Positions 39,324 through 50,268 of a stretch of 64,000 bases of DNA are shown here, piece after piece. The DNA comes from Histomonas meleagridis (lineage: Eukaryota > Parabasalia > Tritrichomonadida > Dientamoebidae). Location of the stretch: assembly GCA_020186115.1 (NCBI GenBank), contig WSYJ01000138.1:62001-126000 (forward strand), read 5' to 3'. Within the stretch, counting starts at the first letter, position 1. Each line of letters starts with the position of its first letter. The position numbers were made by a program, and so were the translations under genes. The notes beneath the pieces are model-generated. The model did no database searches, had not been told where the DNA came from, and worked only from the letters and a program-made list of their open reading frames with translations.

Positions 39324-42053
39324 TTACTTTTGTTGAGAAAATCCAAAACTCCAACAATTGCCCCATTGCGAATTACCCCAACCACCACCGCCAGACGGAG
39401 GTCGACCTTTGTTGCTTCCAAAAGTACTCCCTGATGCCCAACTATTCATTGGATGCTGGGTAGAAGGAGTAGTTGATGCAGCCCAACCATATAATGATGT
39501 TTGAGCATTAGTTGAACCCCAAACTCTTGACCCTAATTTACCAAATGAATTTCCTGCTTTCCAAGTGCCACAACCTGTTGATTGATTGTTGACATTTATT
39601 ACACCCCAACAATCTTCTGAAGATTTATTAATAATTGGGCGATAATTTTTACTTATACATGTATCTTCTTCTTTAAGCAAATAAACAATTTGGGAATTTT
39701 TATTTTTAGTTGCATAATTTAGTGCTGTTTTATGTATTTTAAAGGATTACCTAATATCATTATTTAATATTATAAAAATAAAATAAACTACATATAAAAT
39801 AAAATAATATCTTTAGCATTTTTATCAATTGCTTTTTGTTCAAAAAGTAATATTGCTATATTTCTATGACCTCTATCACAAGTATAAATTAATGCCGTTT
39901 TAAACTAGTACAACAAATATCATAAATTATTTTGAAACACAAAAAAGAATTCTTAGAAGCAAGCCCATAATATGTAAAACTTACATCTTTTGCATTGATA
40001 TCAATTCCTTCTTGTTCAAGAAGTAATTTGACTATTTCCATATAACCAAATCTAGATGCAAATATAAGTGCTGTATAATCAAGTTTATATTATTACCAAA
40101 TACTATTCCGAAATCTAAAATTAATATAATAAATATTATCTTTAGCATTAACATCAATTCCTTCTTGCCCAAGAAGTAATTTAACTATTTCTACGTGATC
40201 ATTTTGAGAAGCCAAAATAAGTGCTGTACTAAATAATTGAAATAATTTTCAAATAATAATTTAAAATATTAAATCATTAAAATATTTATTACTTTTAGTA
40301 TTGGCATCAATTCCTTCTTTTGCAAGAAGTAATTTAACTATTTCCGTATGACCATTAAAAGAAGCTAAAATCAGTTCTGTACTAAATAATTGGAATAAAT
40401 TCCAAAAAATATTTTAAAACAATAAATTTTTAAATTATTTATTATTTTTAATATTGGTATCAATTCCTTTTGGTTCAAGAAGTAATTTGACTATTTCTGT
40501 ATGACCACATCTAGATGCAAACATAATTGTATTCCAATTTTTTTTTAAATAATTCCCAGATAATTATTTGACATACCTTACTGTTGAAATGAATATTACT
40601 TGTAGCATTAACATCAATTCCTTTTCGTTCTAGTAGTAATTTAACTATTTCCACATGATTATTTTGAGATGCTTAAATAAGTGCTGTTTTAAATATTTTA
40701 TATAATTTCCAAATATTACATTTAGACCAAATATTTTAAGATTAAACATTATTATTATAATTAATATTAAATGCATCTAGTTTAAGAATTCTTTGAAAAA
40801 TATCAATATAACCTTTTTCACATGCTAATAGAAGTGATTCATTAAATAATATAAGCCAAAATTCTAATTATTAAATAAACATTCAATATAAAAAATAAAT
40901 TATATTATTAGTACAACTTTCATATTCAAAAATTAAATTAATAAGATCCAAATTTCCATATTGGGTTGCAAATAATAAAGTAATCCAGGAATTGGATTAA
41001 TCTCAAGATAGTAGTTAACAAGAAAGAAATTGCCAACTCTTGCAGATTCATTAATTATTTTATTATTGATTTTCATTCCTTCTCCGATTAAAAAATTAAG
41101 AATTTCAAAATTGTCATAATTAATACAAAATTCTCCAAATTTACTAAGATCAAATGTTTTAGGATTAGAATTATTTTCATAAAGATAACGAAAAACATCA
41201 TTTCGATGGAATTTAATCTCTATTTCTAAAGTGCCTATAAAAGATATGTGATTTTGTTCACACGAATGAATGATTTCAAGATTTCCACCTGCAACTGCAT
41301 ATTTACCTGTATTATTGTAAATAGATTTATTTAATATTAAATATTTAAAACAAATAATTGATTCAAAAAATGCTGCATAATCAACTAATCTAACATTTTC
41401 CTTATTAATAAATGAACATCTTTCATAAAGTGAAGGCTCAATAGTCTGATTAAAAATAAAATTTATTTGTGATGCTTTTTCGATGAGTTTTTCTATTTCA
41501 TCATTTCGAATTATTCTTGCATTTTCATTTGGATTAATCCTTCTTCAACATATTTCTTATGAAGGACCCAATTATTACCTGAAAGTTCTTCATAACTATT
41601 TAAAAATATATTACAAAATGGATCATTGTTATTTTTTATTTTATTTTGTGAATCAGTTTTATAATATGCAAAATATTTTGATTGAATATTTGTTGTGATA
41701 TTTGAAACAATTAATTTTTTCTTAATCATTTTTTCAAGAAGATAATTCGATTCTTGTGTTTTTTCGTCCGGGGGGCTTTGTGTAAACATTTCAATAAGCT
41801 TTAAATTAGTGAACTCTTTTTCTTTTGTTTGTATTGCTTGTAAATATATAAAATATGTTTCATATTTTTCTTTCATAGAAGCAAAAGCATGTTTAACAAA
41901 AGAACAAATAATATTATTACATGGATAAATAAAATAAGTATCAAGTAGATTTATTGTTTGTTGAACAGAAAAATTTATATTTTCTTTGTTTATATCAAAC
42001 ACAATTTGTTCGAGTTGTTGTAGCCCTTGAATTGAGGTGAGTTTATTGGACAC
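39324..42053 (-). pseudogene. DUF3447-ankyrin gene with Gly/Trp-rich tail, frameshifted
   Basis: ATG 42053 starts the usual N-terminal region. The frame breaks near 41525 by loss of one base in the GGACATAATCC segment preserved in its paralogs, after which the protein continues in another frame through DUF3447 (about 41450-41250: DYAAFFESIICFKYLI, YAVAGGNLEIIHSCEQ) and a second shift near 40990. About seven ankyrin modules with spacers follow down to 39740 in the same module/spacer plan. The last segment (about 39740-39324) contains a final ankyrin repeat and a tail rich in Gly, Trp, Ser and Asn (GWGNSQWGNCWSFGFSQQ). The tail is open to its stop. Either the shifts are assembly errors or the gene is newly dead. 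Confidence 0.65.
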
Positions 42054-42544
42054 TCCATAGAGAATTTTGTAATCAGCCTTTCAATTTTATGTTTGCTACT
42101 TGTTCTTTTAAACACATAAAACTGATGCGATCACATTTTGGCATTAGCATTATGCCATTGTATTAAAATGAGACTTCTTGCAAATAAAAATCCTTGAAAC
42201 ACAAATTCTGGTAGAATATTAGCTAATGCTTTTCCATAAATAAAGAGATTAAAGAAAAGATTTCATAAAAGATATCAATTTTGTTAAATGTTTTTTCTTT
42301 GTATAAATTATTTTTGATGGAATAGCTTCATAGTTATTTACAATATCTCCATAATTATACAAATTATTTATTACATTTTACAAGAAATTTGAGGTTTAGT
42401 TCACATTTTCCAAAAAAATTGCTAGCTTTATTTCAAAAAGTGCTCACTTTTAGTCAAGTAAATCATTGAAAAAAAGGTTTCAAAACCGTCACAAATTTTG
42501 CTTGAAGTTGACCGTTAAATGCATAGCAAAAAGCGGTTTTCAAA
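42054..42544. other. Intergenic, no gene seen
   Basis: Divergent gap between the ankyrin pseudogene and RPS4. ACCGTTAA at 42511-42518 and CGGTTTT at 42534-42540 are extra copies of the motif described for the RPS4 promoter. Confidence 0.45.
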
Positions 42545-42564
42545 ACGGTTTTGGTCGACCTTTT
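42545..42564 (+). promoter_or_regulatory. RPS4 core promoter motifs (ACGGTT...CCTTTT)
   Basis: ACGGTTTTGGTC starts 26 nt before the ATG and CCTTTT starts 14 nt after the start of that motif. The RPL11 gene has the same pair at the same spacing. CCTTT is the core of the T. vaginalis M5 start-site motif, and ACGGTT fits a Myb-type site such as bound by the M3-binding protein. The match to M3 is inference. Confidence 0.6.
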
Positions 42565-42570
42565 CCTTGA

Positions 42571-43347
42571 ATGCCACGTTGCCAACGTAAGCACTTAAAG
42601 CGCCTTGCTGCCCCACACCACTGGATGCTCGCCAAGACAGCCGGTAAATTTGCCACAAGCCCATCCTCTGGTCCACACAAGCTTAGGGAATGCCTTCCAA
42701 TCACTGTTTTCCTTCGTAACCGTCTTAAGTATGCTCTTAATGCCCGTGAAGTTACAGCTATTGTTGCTCGTAGACTTGTTAAGATTGATGGAAAAGTCCG
42801 TACTGACCCACGTTTCCCAGCAGGTCTTATGGATGTAATTGAACTCGGAAAATCCAACGAACAATTCCGTCTTCTCTATGATGCCAAAGGACGTTTTGTT
42901 GCCCACAAGATCGAACCAAAGGAAGCTGAATTCAAGCTTCTCCGTATCAACAAATATTTCATTGGTGAAAGAGGAGTTCCACATCTCGTCGCCCATGATG
43001 GTCACACTCTTCGTTATGTTGACCCATCAATCCGTATGAACGACACTGTCAAATACAACCTTAAGACACACGAAGTTGATAACTTCATCAAGTTCGAAAA
43101 GGGTAATGTTGCTATGGTCACATCCGGTGGTAACGTCGGTCGTGTTGGTGTCATCCAATCCATCGAACCACAAATGGTTGGATTCTCAATTGTTCACATC
43201 AAGGATGCATCTGGTGCTGAATTCGCCACACGTATTCCAAACGTTTTCGTCATTGGTCAAGGTGAGAATCCACTCATCAGTCTTCCACGTCGTGCTGGTG
43301 TTCGTCCATCAATTCTTGAAGGAATTGATATCGAAACCCAAGAATAA
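42571..43347 (+). CDS. RPS4: 40S ribosomal protein S4 (eS4)
   Basis: 258 residues, very close to the usual 260-265. The N-terminus (CQRKHLKRLAAPHHWMLAK) and the motifs SSGPHKLRECLPITVFLRNR, ALNAREV, DGKVRTDPRFPAG and GVRPSILEGI are diagnostic of eukaryotic eS4 with S4, KOW and central domains. Single exon. Codon use favours C-ending codons more than neighbours, as expected for a highly expressed gene. The stop TAA is part of AATAAAC, so the stop overlaps the TAAA poly(A) signal known in Trichomonas. Confidence 0.98.
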   Translation: MPRCQRKHLKRLAAPHHWMLAKTAGKFATSPSSGPHKLRECLPITVFLRNRLKYALNAREVTAIVARRLVKIDGKVRTDPRFPAGLMDVIELGKSNEQFRLLYDAKGRFVAHKIEPKEAEFKLLRINKYFIGERGVPHLVAHDGHTLRYVDPSIRMNDTVKYNLKTHEVDNFIKFEKGNVAMVTSGGNVGRVGVIQSIEPQMVGFSIVHIKDASGAEFATRIPNVFVIGQGENPLISLPRRAGVRPSILEGIDIETQE

Positions 43348-43575
43348 ACAAGCTGATTCAACTAATGTTTTATATTTAAATATTAACTTATTACCAAATG
43401 TAAGGTTCAATTGCTTTGATCAATTTGGTCTATGAATTTAAATGGTTTACGTGAAAGGTGGCATTAGAATTCTCAGTAATAACTTATCGAGCAGTGTTTT
43501 GTTTAAAAACGCATAAGATAACTTGGTTTCCAAAAACACAAAAGAGTTGACGAATTAAGCATTTTACTTAATATT

Positions 43576-43962
43576 TTAGGATGATAAAATTGAAGCCGCT
43601 GTCTGAACATTCTTCTTGAATTGTTCATCTTCAATTGGTGATTTGGCATCGTAAAATGGGTTCATTAAAAGTTGAGCATAATATGAATGAACTTGTTGGA
43701 AAAACTTCTTAATTGTTTCTGACTTACGCTTAGGATGTAAGAGAAGAAAAGCAGTTTGTCCAGGTGTAACGTAAGCACTTATTGAATATGACTCATATGT
43801 ATCAATTGATTCTCTAAATGGAGTTGGATCTTTGAGATCTAAGGAATCCAGAGCAGCATAGAGAATAAACTGGAAAAGGTATGATTTTTCGCTGGCATTT
43901 TCTACCAAATTTGATATTTCGAGGGAAAATAAAAGGCTATTGTCTCCAACAACAGCAAACAT
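43576..43962 (-). CDS. TRAPPC2: TRAPP complex subunit 2 (sedlin)
   Basis: 128 residues (human 140). It follows the sedlin longin fold: AVVGDNSLLFSLEI start, LFQFILYAALDSLD helix, SISAYVTPGQTAFLLLH strands, and the conserved MNPFYDAKSPI before the last helix. TRAPP tethers ER-to-Golgi vesicles and acts as an exchange factor for Rab1-type GTPases. The family also has TRAPPC2L, but the MNPFY-x-x-x-SPI wording is that of TRAPPC2. Confidence 0.9.
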   Translation of the reverse strand: MFAVVGDNSLLFSLEISNLVENASEKSYLFQFILYAALDSLDLKDPTPFRESIDTYESYSISAYVTPGQTAFLLLHPKRKSETIKKFFQQVHSYYAQLLMNPFYDAKSPIEDEQFKKNVQTAASILSS

Positions 43963-44288
43963 TTGCCACTTTTTAGAATCACATCACATGTCTGAATAAA
44001 CGGTCTTTTACCAAGGTGAAGAAACATAATTTTGAACAGCAACTTGATAGCACACGCAAATGAAAAAGCATTTTTTTTGTTCATCTATAAAGGGGAATTT
44101 AAATTAGTTAAATTCTTTCTTCAAGAAGAGGTCTCAAAGCAATTTAGAATTCATTTGAAGCTTAAATACCCATGTTTCAAACAGATGAATTTTTTACGTA
44201 TGCTAAAAAACAGAAACAAAACAGAACATGCTCGATCACACAATGCGAAAATACCATTTTATAAAAATATGACCAATTTTTTTTTTAA

Positions 44289-44752
44289 TTTTTTGCATTA
44301 TTCCCACAGAGTTTACCAAATGGCATTTAGATACAAAACACATTATTAACGATATATGTACAAAACCAACCCACCATGTTTTAGTACCCAAGCTAAAACT
44401 TATGAAATCTGATTTTATATTTTTTCAAAATAAATCCACTAAAACCATTACATTTGATCAAGACAACCTCCCTATACAAATCCTGGTTAAGTATCATGAT
44501 GATATGTGTCTGTTACATTGGAAACCTTCTTTTTATCTCTTGGCGCACAACGACAACAATTTTAAACGAATTACAATTAATTGTTTACTTCACCTGATCA
44601 CAATTTTTTCAATTCTGATAGCGGTTTATATTAAATTCTATCAGAAAAATTCAATACTTACAAGCACATTTCAGAAAAAAGATTCATTCAAAGTTGAACC
44701 GAAAACCGAAATTGTTTTTGTGCTTTTTTTCATGAATTCTTATCATATATAG
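44289..44752 (+). CDS. Unknown fragment with one membrane segment
   Basis: A frame open from a CCCACAG at about 44306 through ATG 44402 to a TAG at 44752. The protein reads like real coding sequence (TKWHLDTKHIINDICTKP, then YHDDMCLLHWKPSFYLLAHN) and has a hydrophobic helix (about residues 60-78 after the ATG). No family is recognised. The upstream T-run ending in CCCACAG looks like a 3' splice site, so this may be the last exon or a decayed end of a gene. Confidence 0.3.
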
Positions 44753-45792
44753 TGAGAGAAATAGTTCTACTCTTTTAATAGAAAATTCAGACGATTTTTA
44801 TCAAACAATCATTAATGATTATAAAAATCAAACAGAAAATATTATTATTAGTGAAAATATTACTTTAATCCCAAATAATGCATTTATTAATTGTACATTA
44901 GTTATTTATGTGAATCTTTCTAATTCAATAACAAAAATAGAAGCTTCGGCATTTTCATATTGTACATCACTGATAAATATTACAATTCCAAATTCAGTTA
45001 CAACCATCGGAGACTCAGCGTTTTCGCACTGCTCTTCTTTAAGAATATTGGAACTTGGCACTGGTTTGACAGTAATTTCATATGCTGCATTTTCGGATTG
45101 TCATAATCTTCAATGTATTTATTATTTCGGTTCTACACAACCATCGATTGGAGAAAGAGCTTTTTCTTCAGTGAATGCAACAGTTCTTACATATCCAACA
45201 TATGAAAACTCAAGATTTGGTTCATTTCAAGTTAATGAACATAGTGAAGGAGCATGCGTTATCTACATATTCGTTTTCAAGCTCAAACACATACACAAAG
45301 TCGAACACATTTACAAAATCGATGCAAAGTGATTTAACAGAATCCTTTTCTTATATTTTAACAATTTCATTATCATTTATGCATTCATATACTATTCATA
45401 AGACTCAAACAAAATCATTTTCATTATTTGTAAGTAATTCAACGTTTTCATATATTGGAACAGAATTTATTTTTTATGATTACACAGTTATTATTTACTC
45501 GACATATTGCAATTATTATTCGAATTATTTTACGTATATAAGTTATATTTCAAATGTTTCATCAAATGGAATTACAACTTCAGCTTTAATTGGGATTATT
45601 TGTGGATCGTTTGCATTCGTTTTGATGATTATTGGAATTGTTATATTTTTAATTAAAAGTAATGAGAAAAAAGATAAAACAACTTCAAAATTACAATTTA
45701 AAGACACAACAACATCAAGCACAAAGCAAAAAGAAGAAGTTGACTTTTTAGAGGAAGATATTATCAACGAAGATGAAGATAATTGGTTATGA
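44736..45792 (+). pseudogene. BspA-like leucine-rich surface protein, 5'-truncated and frameshifted
   Basis: An open frame from 44736 encodes LRR_5/BspA-like repeats (SNSITKIEASAFSYCTSLIN, ITIPNSVTTIGDSAFSHCSS, FSDCHNLQCIYYFG) up to 45332 but has no ATG at its start and no signal peptide. After a shift near 45250, another frame (to 45792) continues with the Ser/Thr-rich stalk (KSNTFTKS), a transmembrane helix at about 45585-45655 (LIGIICGSFAFVLMIIGIVI) and a cytosolic acidic tail (EEDIINEDEDNW). This is the layout of trichomonad BspA surface proteins, here broken. It is proposed as a relic; rescue by one indel correction would still leave the N-terminus missing. Confidence 0.7.
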
Positions 45793-46369
45793 TACATATG
45801 TGTAAAAAAACTAATGTTTACATATTTTGATTTTTTATATAAAAAATATAATTTCGATTCTATTATCCTTTTCATTAAGTTTCAAATTATTTATATTTTT
45901 GTGTTATATTTTAGTGAAGGAATTCCTTAATTATAATTATAAATTGTTAGAATCAAATTTATACTAATAAACGCAAGGGAAAAAGAAAAAATTAAGTAGA
46001 ACCTGTAGACCGACGACAAAATATTAGATAAATCTAAATTCTTATATAGTTTGTTAGCAAATAGAAATTTTAGCATATGTTTATTTCCAAAAATATGAAC
46101 TAATTAAAACATGTAAAGAAAATCGAGGAAAAAGATTTTTTCGTGCCAACATACTCCTTAGTGAAAATGGGATATTAGGAAAAGTAAATATACATCATTA
46201 AATATGTTCTCTATGAATAATAATACTACAGAGTAGGCGTGAGTTATATTACGGTGTTGGTATACAGTTTTTTCACTGCATTTACACACAAACTTTTTTA
46301 AATTTGACGGATGATATCTTTAACAGAAGCAAATTTCTCAGTTGAATTACAAATTTATAATTTTCTATT
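45793..46369. other. Intergenic, no gene seen
   Basis: Convergent 577-bp gap. No supported frame, and nothing recognised as an RNA gene. The block at 46080-46290 is somewhat less AT-rich but has no identity. Confidence 0.45.
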
Positions 46370-48640
46370 TCAAACTATTTTATTCATTTCAACATCATAA
46401 CAAAATCTTTTCCAGTCAATGTCGCCATTAAAGTTTACCTTATATTCCCTCAATAGCTTTTGCATATCGCTTTCAGAGATTATCAGTCCAAATGATTCAA
46501 CGCATCTTCGAAAGTCTCGAGCAGGAATTGATTCAGACTTCATTCCTCTAAAAGGTGTCTCAACTCTTTTGTGCCTTGCAAGTAATTTTTCCCTTAATTG
46601 ACTTGTAATTCTGAGCACATCAGAGTTTGTTGTAACTTTTTCCACTTTTTGAGTTTGCTTCAAATCGTTTTGTGAAATTTCAATTTCATTCAATTTTGAA
46701 CACAACCGTTTGTATCGGAATTTTTCGGTTATTCGATGATCGGTAAAATTGTCAACTAATAAATTAATCTCTGATTCCGAAAGATGAAGACCAAAACCAG
46801 AAAGTATTGGCATAAGCCGTGATGTAGGAATTGTCCCATTTCCATTAGTGTCATATGGAATGAATATCGTATCTGGAGATATATTTTTTGAGTAAAAAGC
46901 AAGTTTAAGTGTCTTTAATATGTTGTTCAATGGTGATTCTGATGGTGTAGATGGTAATGGATCACTTTGTTTGATGCGCTTAAATCCAAATTCATTTATA
47001 TCTTGACAAAAGTTTTGGTAATTAATCTCACTGTTTTCGGAATTGGAATAAAAGCGAGTCAAAGAAAGAATTTCATCATCTGTAAGTGATAATGGTAATG
47101 ATAAAAGTATATCTGTAAAAATGGTTTTGGTCACTGTATTTGTATGCCGGGTGTCATAGCCTTTAAACTCGTCTATAAGATTTATTCCTTGTTTTTGTAT
47201 TAAAGATGCAATTTTTGTAATTATGTCGAGAACAATAGTAGCAGGCTCGACGTACTCTTTCCGTGGTATTATTTGTTTGGGTTTTGGTGGTTCTATTATT
47301 GGATCAACAAGTTCAGTAAAATCATCAATATTCACCATTTCATCAGATCCTCGTGCAAACGTTTGCTTAAGAACCGCCTGTTCATTGTTGTTAAGATCAA
47401 ATTCTACATCCCTTAAAACACTTAGAAGTTGAGAAAATTGAATTTTCCCGGTTCGATTTTTGTCAAACCGTAAAAGTTTCGGTTTGATTTGAATTTGGTG
47501 ACCGTTAAGGTGATCTTGGAGACGAATTAAAATATCTTCAACTTGAACTTTAGGAGATGCTTGAGGCATTACAAAGTTGAGGAAAGTGAGGTAATCAACA
47601 TTTCCTTTGCCATCATTGAACTCTTCTTCAATTGACCTAATCTCTGATTGGTCTAATGAAAAATTGTTCATATATAAAACTCTCATAAACCTTTGAGCCG
47701 GTATGAGCCCATTTCTGTTAACATCGAATTGCTCAAATTGTGGAAGAATATTGGAATGACGAGATTGAATTTCTTTGGAAAGCTTAAGTAGAACCGAATC
47801 AATATCAATTTTTACAGGTGCTTGGGATGGGGTCTTTTTGTTGAGAATAGAAATTGCTCGTTGTACTTCATCATTAAATGTGACATAATCAAATAATGCA
47901 TTCTCGGTAAAAGCATCAGCAAGTTCAACCATACCTTCAGGGCTAATACTAACATTGAGTGAATTAATGATTCTAACAAATTCTGAAGGTTGAATTCTTC
48001 GTTTTTTGTATCGATCAATTGATTGGAAAAGCTGAAATAAATCTTCACCTTGTGATTTGACAGCTTTAGCAATTTGATTTATCATTTCTTGTATTTTATA
48101 CGGATCAATTGGGGCACCAGAATATTTTGCATCAAGAACTCTTTTAACATCGTTTGCCAATCTTACATATTCAACATAGCCACTAACAGGATTTGTGTAT
48201 GCCTTACAAACTAATTGTCCAAGTGGAGTAGAACTAATTTCTCGAAGGAAAATAGATGCTGGTACTGAACCATTTCTTTGTCTGTCAAATTGTCTTAAAT
48301 AATCGATGAGATCAACACCTCTATCTCTAAGAGGCAATCCGAATTCCCTCAATTGGCTTTCATTAAGTTTTGAAGAAGATCCTTTTCGAGAAGCTTCTTC
48401 GGCATCTTTAATAAAATCTGCATAAAAAAATGTGTTTCCTTTGATGTATGGTCCTGCCATATCAAAAAATGAGTTATCATCAATATAAAGACCAAGATTT
48501 GCAACTAATTTTTTGAACCTTGGAATATCTATTCTTTTTGTTCCTGATGGATCATTTTCTTCTAGGAATTCTGATAAATCGGCTCCTTTTCTTTTTGCTT
48601 TATTTTTTAAATTATTTACAAAAATAATGTTTGCTTCCAT
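46370..48640 (-). CDS. Multi-EF-hand protein (degenerate hands)
   Basis: 756 residues made of about eight repeats of roughly 90 residues, each with an EF-hand pair. Loops such as DRQRNGSVPASIF, DVNRNGLIPAQRF, DKNRTGKIQFSQL and DTNGNGTIPTSRL retain much of the calcium ligand pattern; others (DRYKKRRIQPSEF, DTRHTNTVTKTIF) do not. The last residue of most loops is not Glu, so calcium binding is probably weak or limited to a few hands. The plan resembles EFCAB6/DJBP-type axonemal or cytoskeletal proteins. It shares a 79-bp divergent promoter with the 48720 GTPase. Confidence 0.8.
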   Translation of the reverse strand: MEANIIFVNNLKNKAKRKGADLSEFLEENDPSGTKRIDIPRFKKLVANLGLYIDDNSFFDMAGPYIKGNTFFYADFIKDAEEASRKGSSSKLNESQLREFGLPLRDRGVDLIDYLRQFDRQRNGSVPASIFLREISSTPLGQLVCKAYTNPVSGYVEYVRLANDVKRVLDAKYSGAPIDPYKIQEMINQIAKAVKSQGEDLFQLFQSIDRYKKRRIQPSEFVRIINSLNVSISPEGMVELADAFTENALFDYVTFNDEVQRAISILNKKTPSQAPVKIDIDSVLLKLSKEIQSRHSNILPQFEQFDVNRNGLIPAQRFMRVLYMNNFSLDQSEIRSIEEEFNDGKGNVDYLTFLNFVMPQASPKVQVEDILIRLQDHLNGHQIQIKPKLLRFDKNRTGKIQFSQLLSVLRDVEFDLNNNEQAVLKQTFARGSDEMVNIDDFTELVDPIIEPPKPKQIIPRKEYVEPATIVLDIITKIASLIQKQGINLIDEFKGYDTRHTNTVTKTIFTDILLSLPLSLTDDEILSLTRFYSNSENSEINYQNFCQDINEFGFKRIKQSDPLPSTPSESPLNNILKTLKLAFYSKNISPDTIFIPYDTNGNGTIPTSRLMPILSGFGLHLSESEINLLVDNFTDHRITEKFRYKRLCSKLNEIEISQNDLKQTQKVEKVTTNSDVLRITSQLREKLLARHKRVETPFRGMKSESIPARDFRRCVESFGLIISESDMQKLLREYKVNFNGDIDWKRFCYDVEMNKIV

Positions 48641-48719
48641 TTTTGATTTATTTAACGTTCGCTATGAAATAAACCACTGTATTTAAGACGATACACAGGA
48701 TTCAAAGGCTATCGTTTGT
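48641..48719. promoter_or_regulatory. 79-bp divergent promoter
   Basis: Serves the leftward EF-hand gene and the rightward GTPase gene. It has AACGTTCG at 48654-48661 near the EF-hand start and TATCGTTT at 48709-48716 near the GTPase start, one Myb-type CGTT motif for each direction. Confidence 0.5.
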
Positions 48720-49319
48720 ATGGAGGTAAGGCTAAAAGTTGTTGATCTTGGGGACGAAGGAGTAGGCAAAACATCAATCGTTAACAGAGAGTTCAGCGGT
48801 TTATTTAAAGAAGAATACCCATCTTCAGGTTTAAAAATCGAAAGTTATCATTTTGATTATCGCTCATCGAAATATATACTTGATATTTGGGAAATGAAGT
48901 GCGCAAAAGGATACGAATCATTAATTCCCACATCTTTACACGATGCACATGTAGTTTTTGTGATATTTTCGTTAACTTATGAATCTTCTTTTAATAATAT
49001 TGATTTCTATGCAAAGCATACTGTAGATAAAGTTTACCTAAATGATGTTGTTACATTTTTAGTTGGCAATAAGTCAGATTTAAAAGAATCTAGAGTAATA
49101 TCAAAAGAAATTGCAGAAAAAAAAGCGGAAGAATACCATTTTCGCTATATCGAAACAAGCGCATTTACTGGAGAAAATGTAAAAAATCTTTTTGATACTG
49201 TTTGCGAAATAATATATCAAAAAAGCATACCAACAGAATCACCTCCCATATGTCCTGATGACATCAGAAGGAGGCGCTTCAGTAGCAGTTGTTATTCTTC
49301 ACATAGATATCGTTGGTAA
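48720..49319 (+). CDS. Divergent Rab-like GTPase lacking the switch II motif
   Basis: 199 residues. The P-loop is intact (GDEGVGKTS, 11-19), as are NKSD (117-120) and ETSA (145-148). The G3 motif WDTAGQE is replaced by WEMKCAK (57-63), losing the Asp that contacts magnesium via water and the catalytic Gln; the switch I Thr is also not evident (SSGLKIES). The C-terminus (CYSSHRYRW) has no prenylation cysteines. It probably binds nucleotide but cannot hydrolyse GTP normally or anchor by lipid. Other residues of the fold are well kept, so it is not a simple pseudogene. Confidence 0.85.
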   Translation: MEVRLKVVDLGDEGVGKTSIVNREFSGLFKEEYPSSGLKIESYHFDYRSSKYILDIWEMKCAKGYESLIPTSLHDAHVVFVIFSLTYESSFNNIDFYAKHTVDKVYLNDVVTFLVGNKSDLKESRVISKEIAEKKAEEYHFRYIETSAFTGENVKNLFDTVCEIIYQKSIPTESPPICPDDIRRRRFSSSCYSSHRYRW

Positions 49320-49544
49320 TAAATCAATTTTAAATAAATTTTCTATACATTCATTTTCTAAAATTTATTACCAACTTTATTATGTGGTCAATTTTTAAGA
49401 AATAAATGAGTGTGACAAACCATATCCGAAATAATTTTGTTTTTTCTGGTTTTCAAAAATCAAAACTTTTTGAAAGACAAGAGATTTTGTTGGCAAATTT
49501 TATAACCGCCAATCTTGATAGCTAAATATAAACGGCCGAAATGA

Positions 49545-50126
49545 ATGAAAACACTAACTCGATTGTTTGAGCGCATTCTGACCAAAGCTTATCACCAAAT
49601 CATCCAAGATGACTTGTGCCTATACAATGAGGATTTTAGCCACTTGTTATATTTTAAAAACAATGAAATGAGACAATTGTTCAACCAAGTTGCATCTTCA
49701 ATATCAAGATTTTATCTATCCAAAAAGCTTTTAACTTTTGTAATGGCTTTTGATACAATTGCATTTTGCATGAGGTTTAAACCTAATAACAATAGGATGA
49801 GCATTAATGTAAAATTAATCGATGATTCTATGTCTGACTTACCAAAATCATCAGGAGACCCTGTGTTCCTTATTGGTGCAACTGATAAAATAAGTTCTTA
49901 TGGTTGGGAACCAATTGAATATCTCAATTCTCAACCAAATTGTGAAATTTTCCCATTAATTGATTTTGATGATGTTTCACTTTATTGGGCCAAAACACAA
50001 GATGAAGGTGCAATTAATTTCTCACAATTCTTTTCTTATCCTTCTTCAGAACCAATCAGTGCTCATTTTGTAAAACAAACTTTGAGTAATTCAACATCAT
50101 GGGGCGAAGAAAGCCAAAACACATAA
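49545..50126 (+). CDS. Conserved-looking protein of unknown family
   Basis: 193 residues, single frame, globular mix of helices and strands (TRLFERILTKAYHQIIQDDL; KLLTFVMAFDTIAFCMRF; INFSQFFSYPSSEP). It has no signal, membrane segment or repeat. I do not recognise the fold. A second ATG at 49541 in another frame is not used. AAACGGCC at 49530-49537 lies just upstream, near the position of the ACGGTT motif in other genes. Confidence 0.6.
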   Translation: MKTLTRLFERILTKAYHQIIQDDLCLYNEDFSHLLYFKNNEMRQLFNQVASSISRFYLSKKLLTFVMAFDTIAFCMRFKPNNNRMSINVKLIDDSMSDLPKSSGDPVFLIGATDKISSYGWEPIEYLNSQPNCEIFPLIDFDDVSLYWAKTQDEGAINFSQFFSYPSSEPISAHFVKQTLSNSTSWGEESQNT

Positions 50127-50236
50127 ATTGTTATGTTTTACTTCGAAAAAGCGCACTTGCAAGAAATGCAATCTTGTTTTAAACACATTTTTCTCAATAA
50201 AATATTGATGTCTTCCAGCATGTTTATATTAAATTA

Positions 50237-50268
<32 letters not shown>

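Noticed and set aside
42595-43005. Minus-strand frames inside RPS4
   Set aside because: RPS4 is unambiguous on the plus strand; the others lack any family features.
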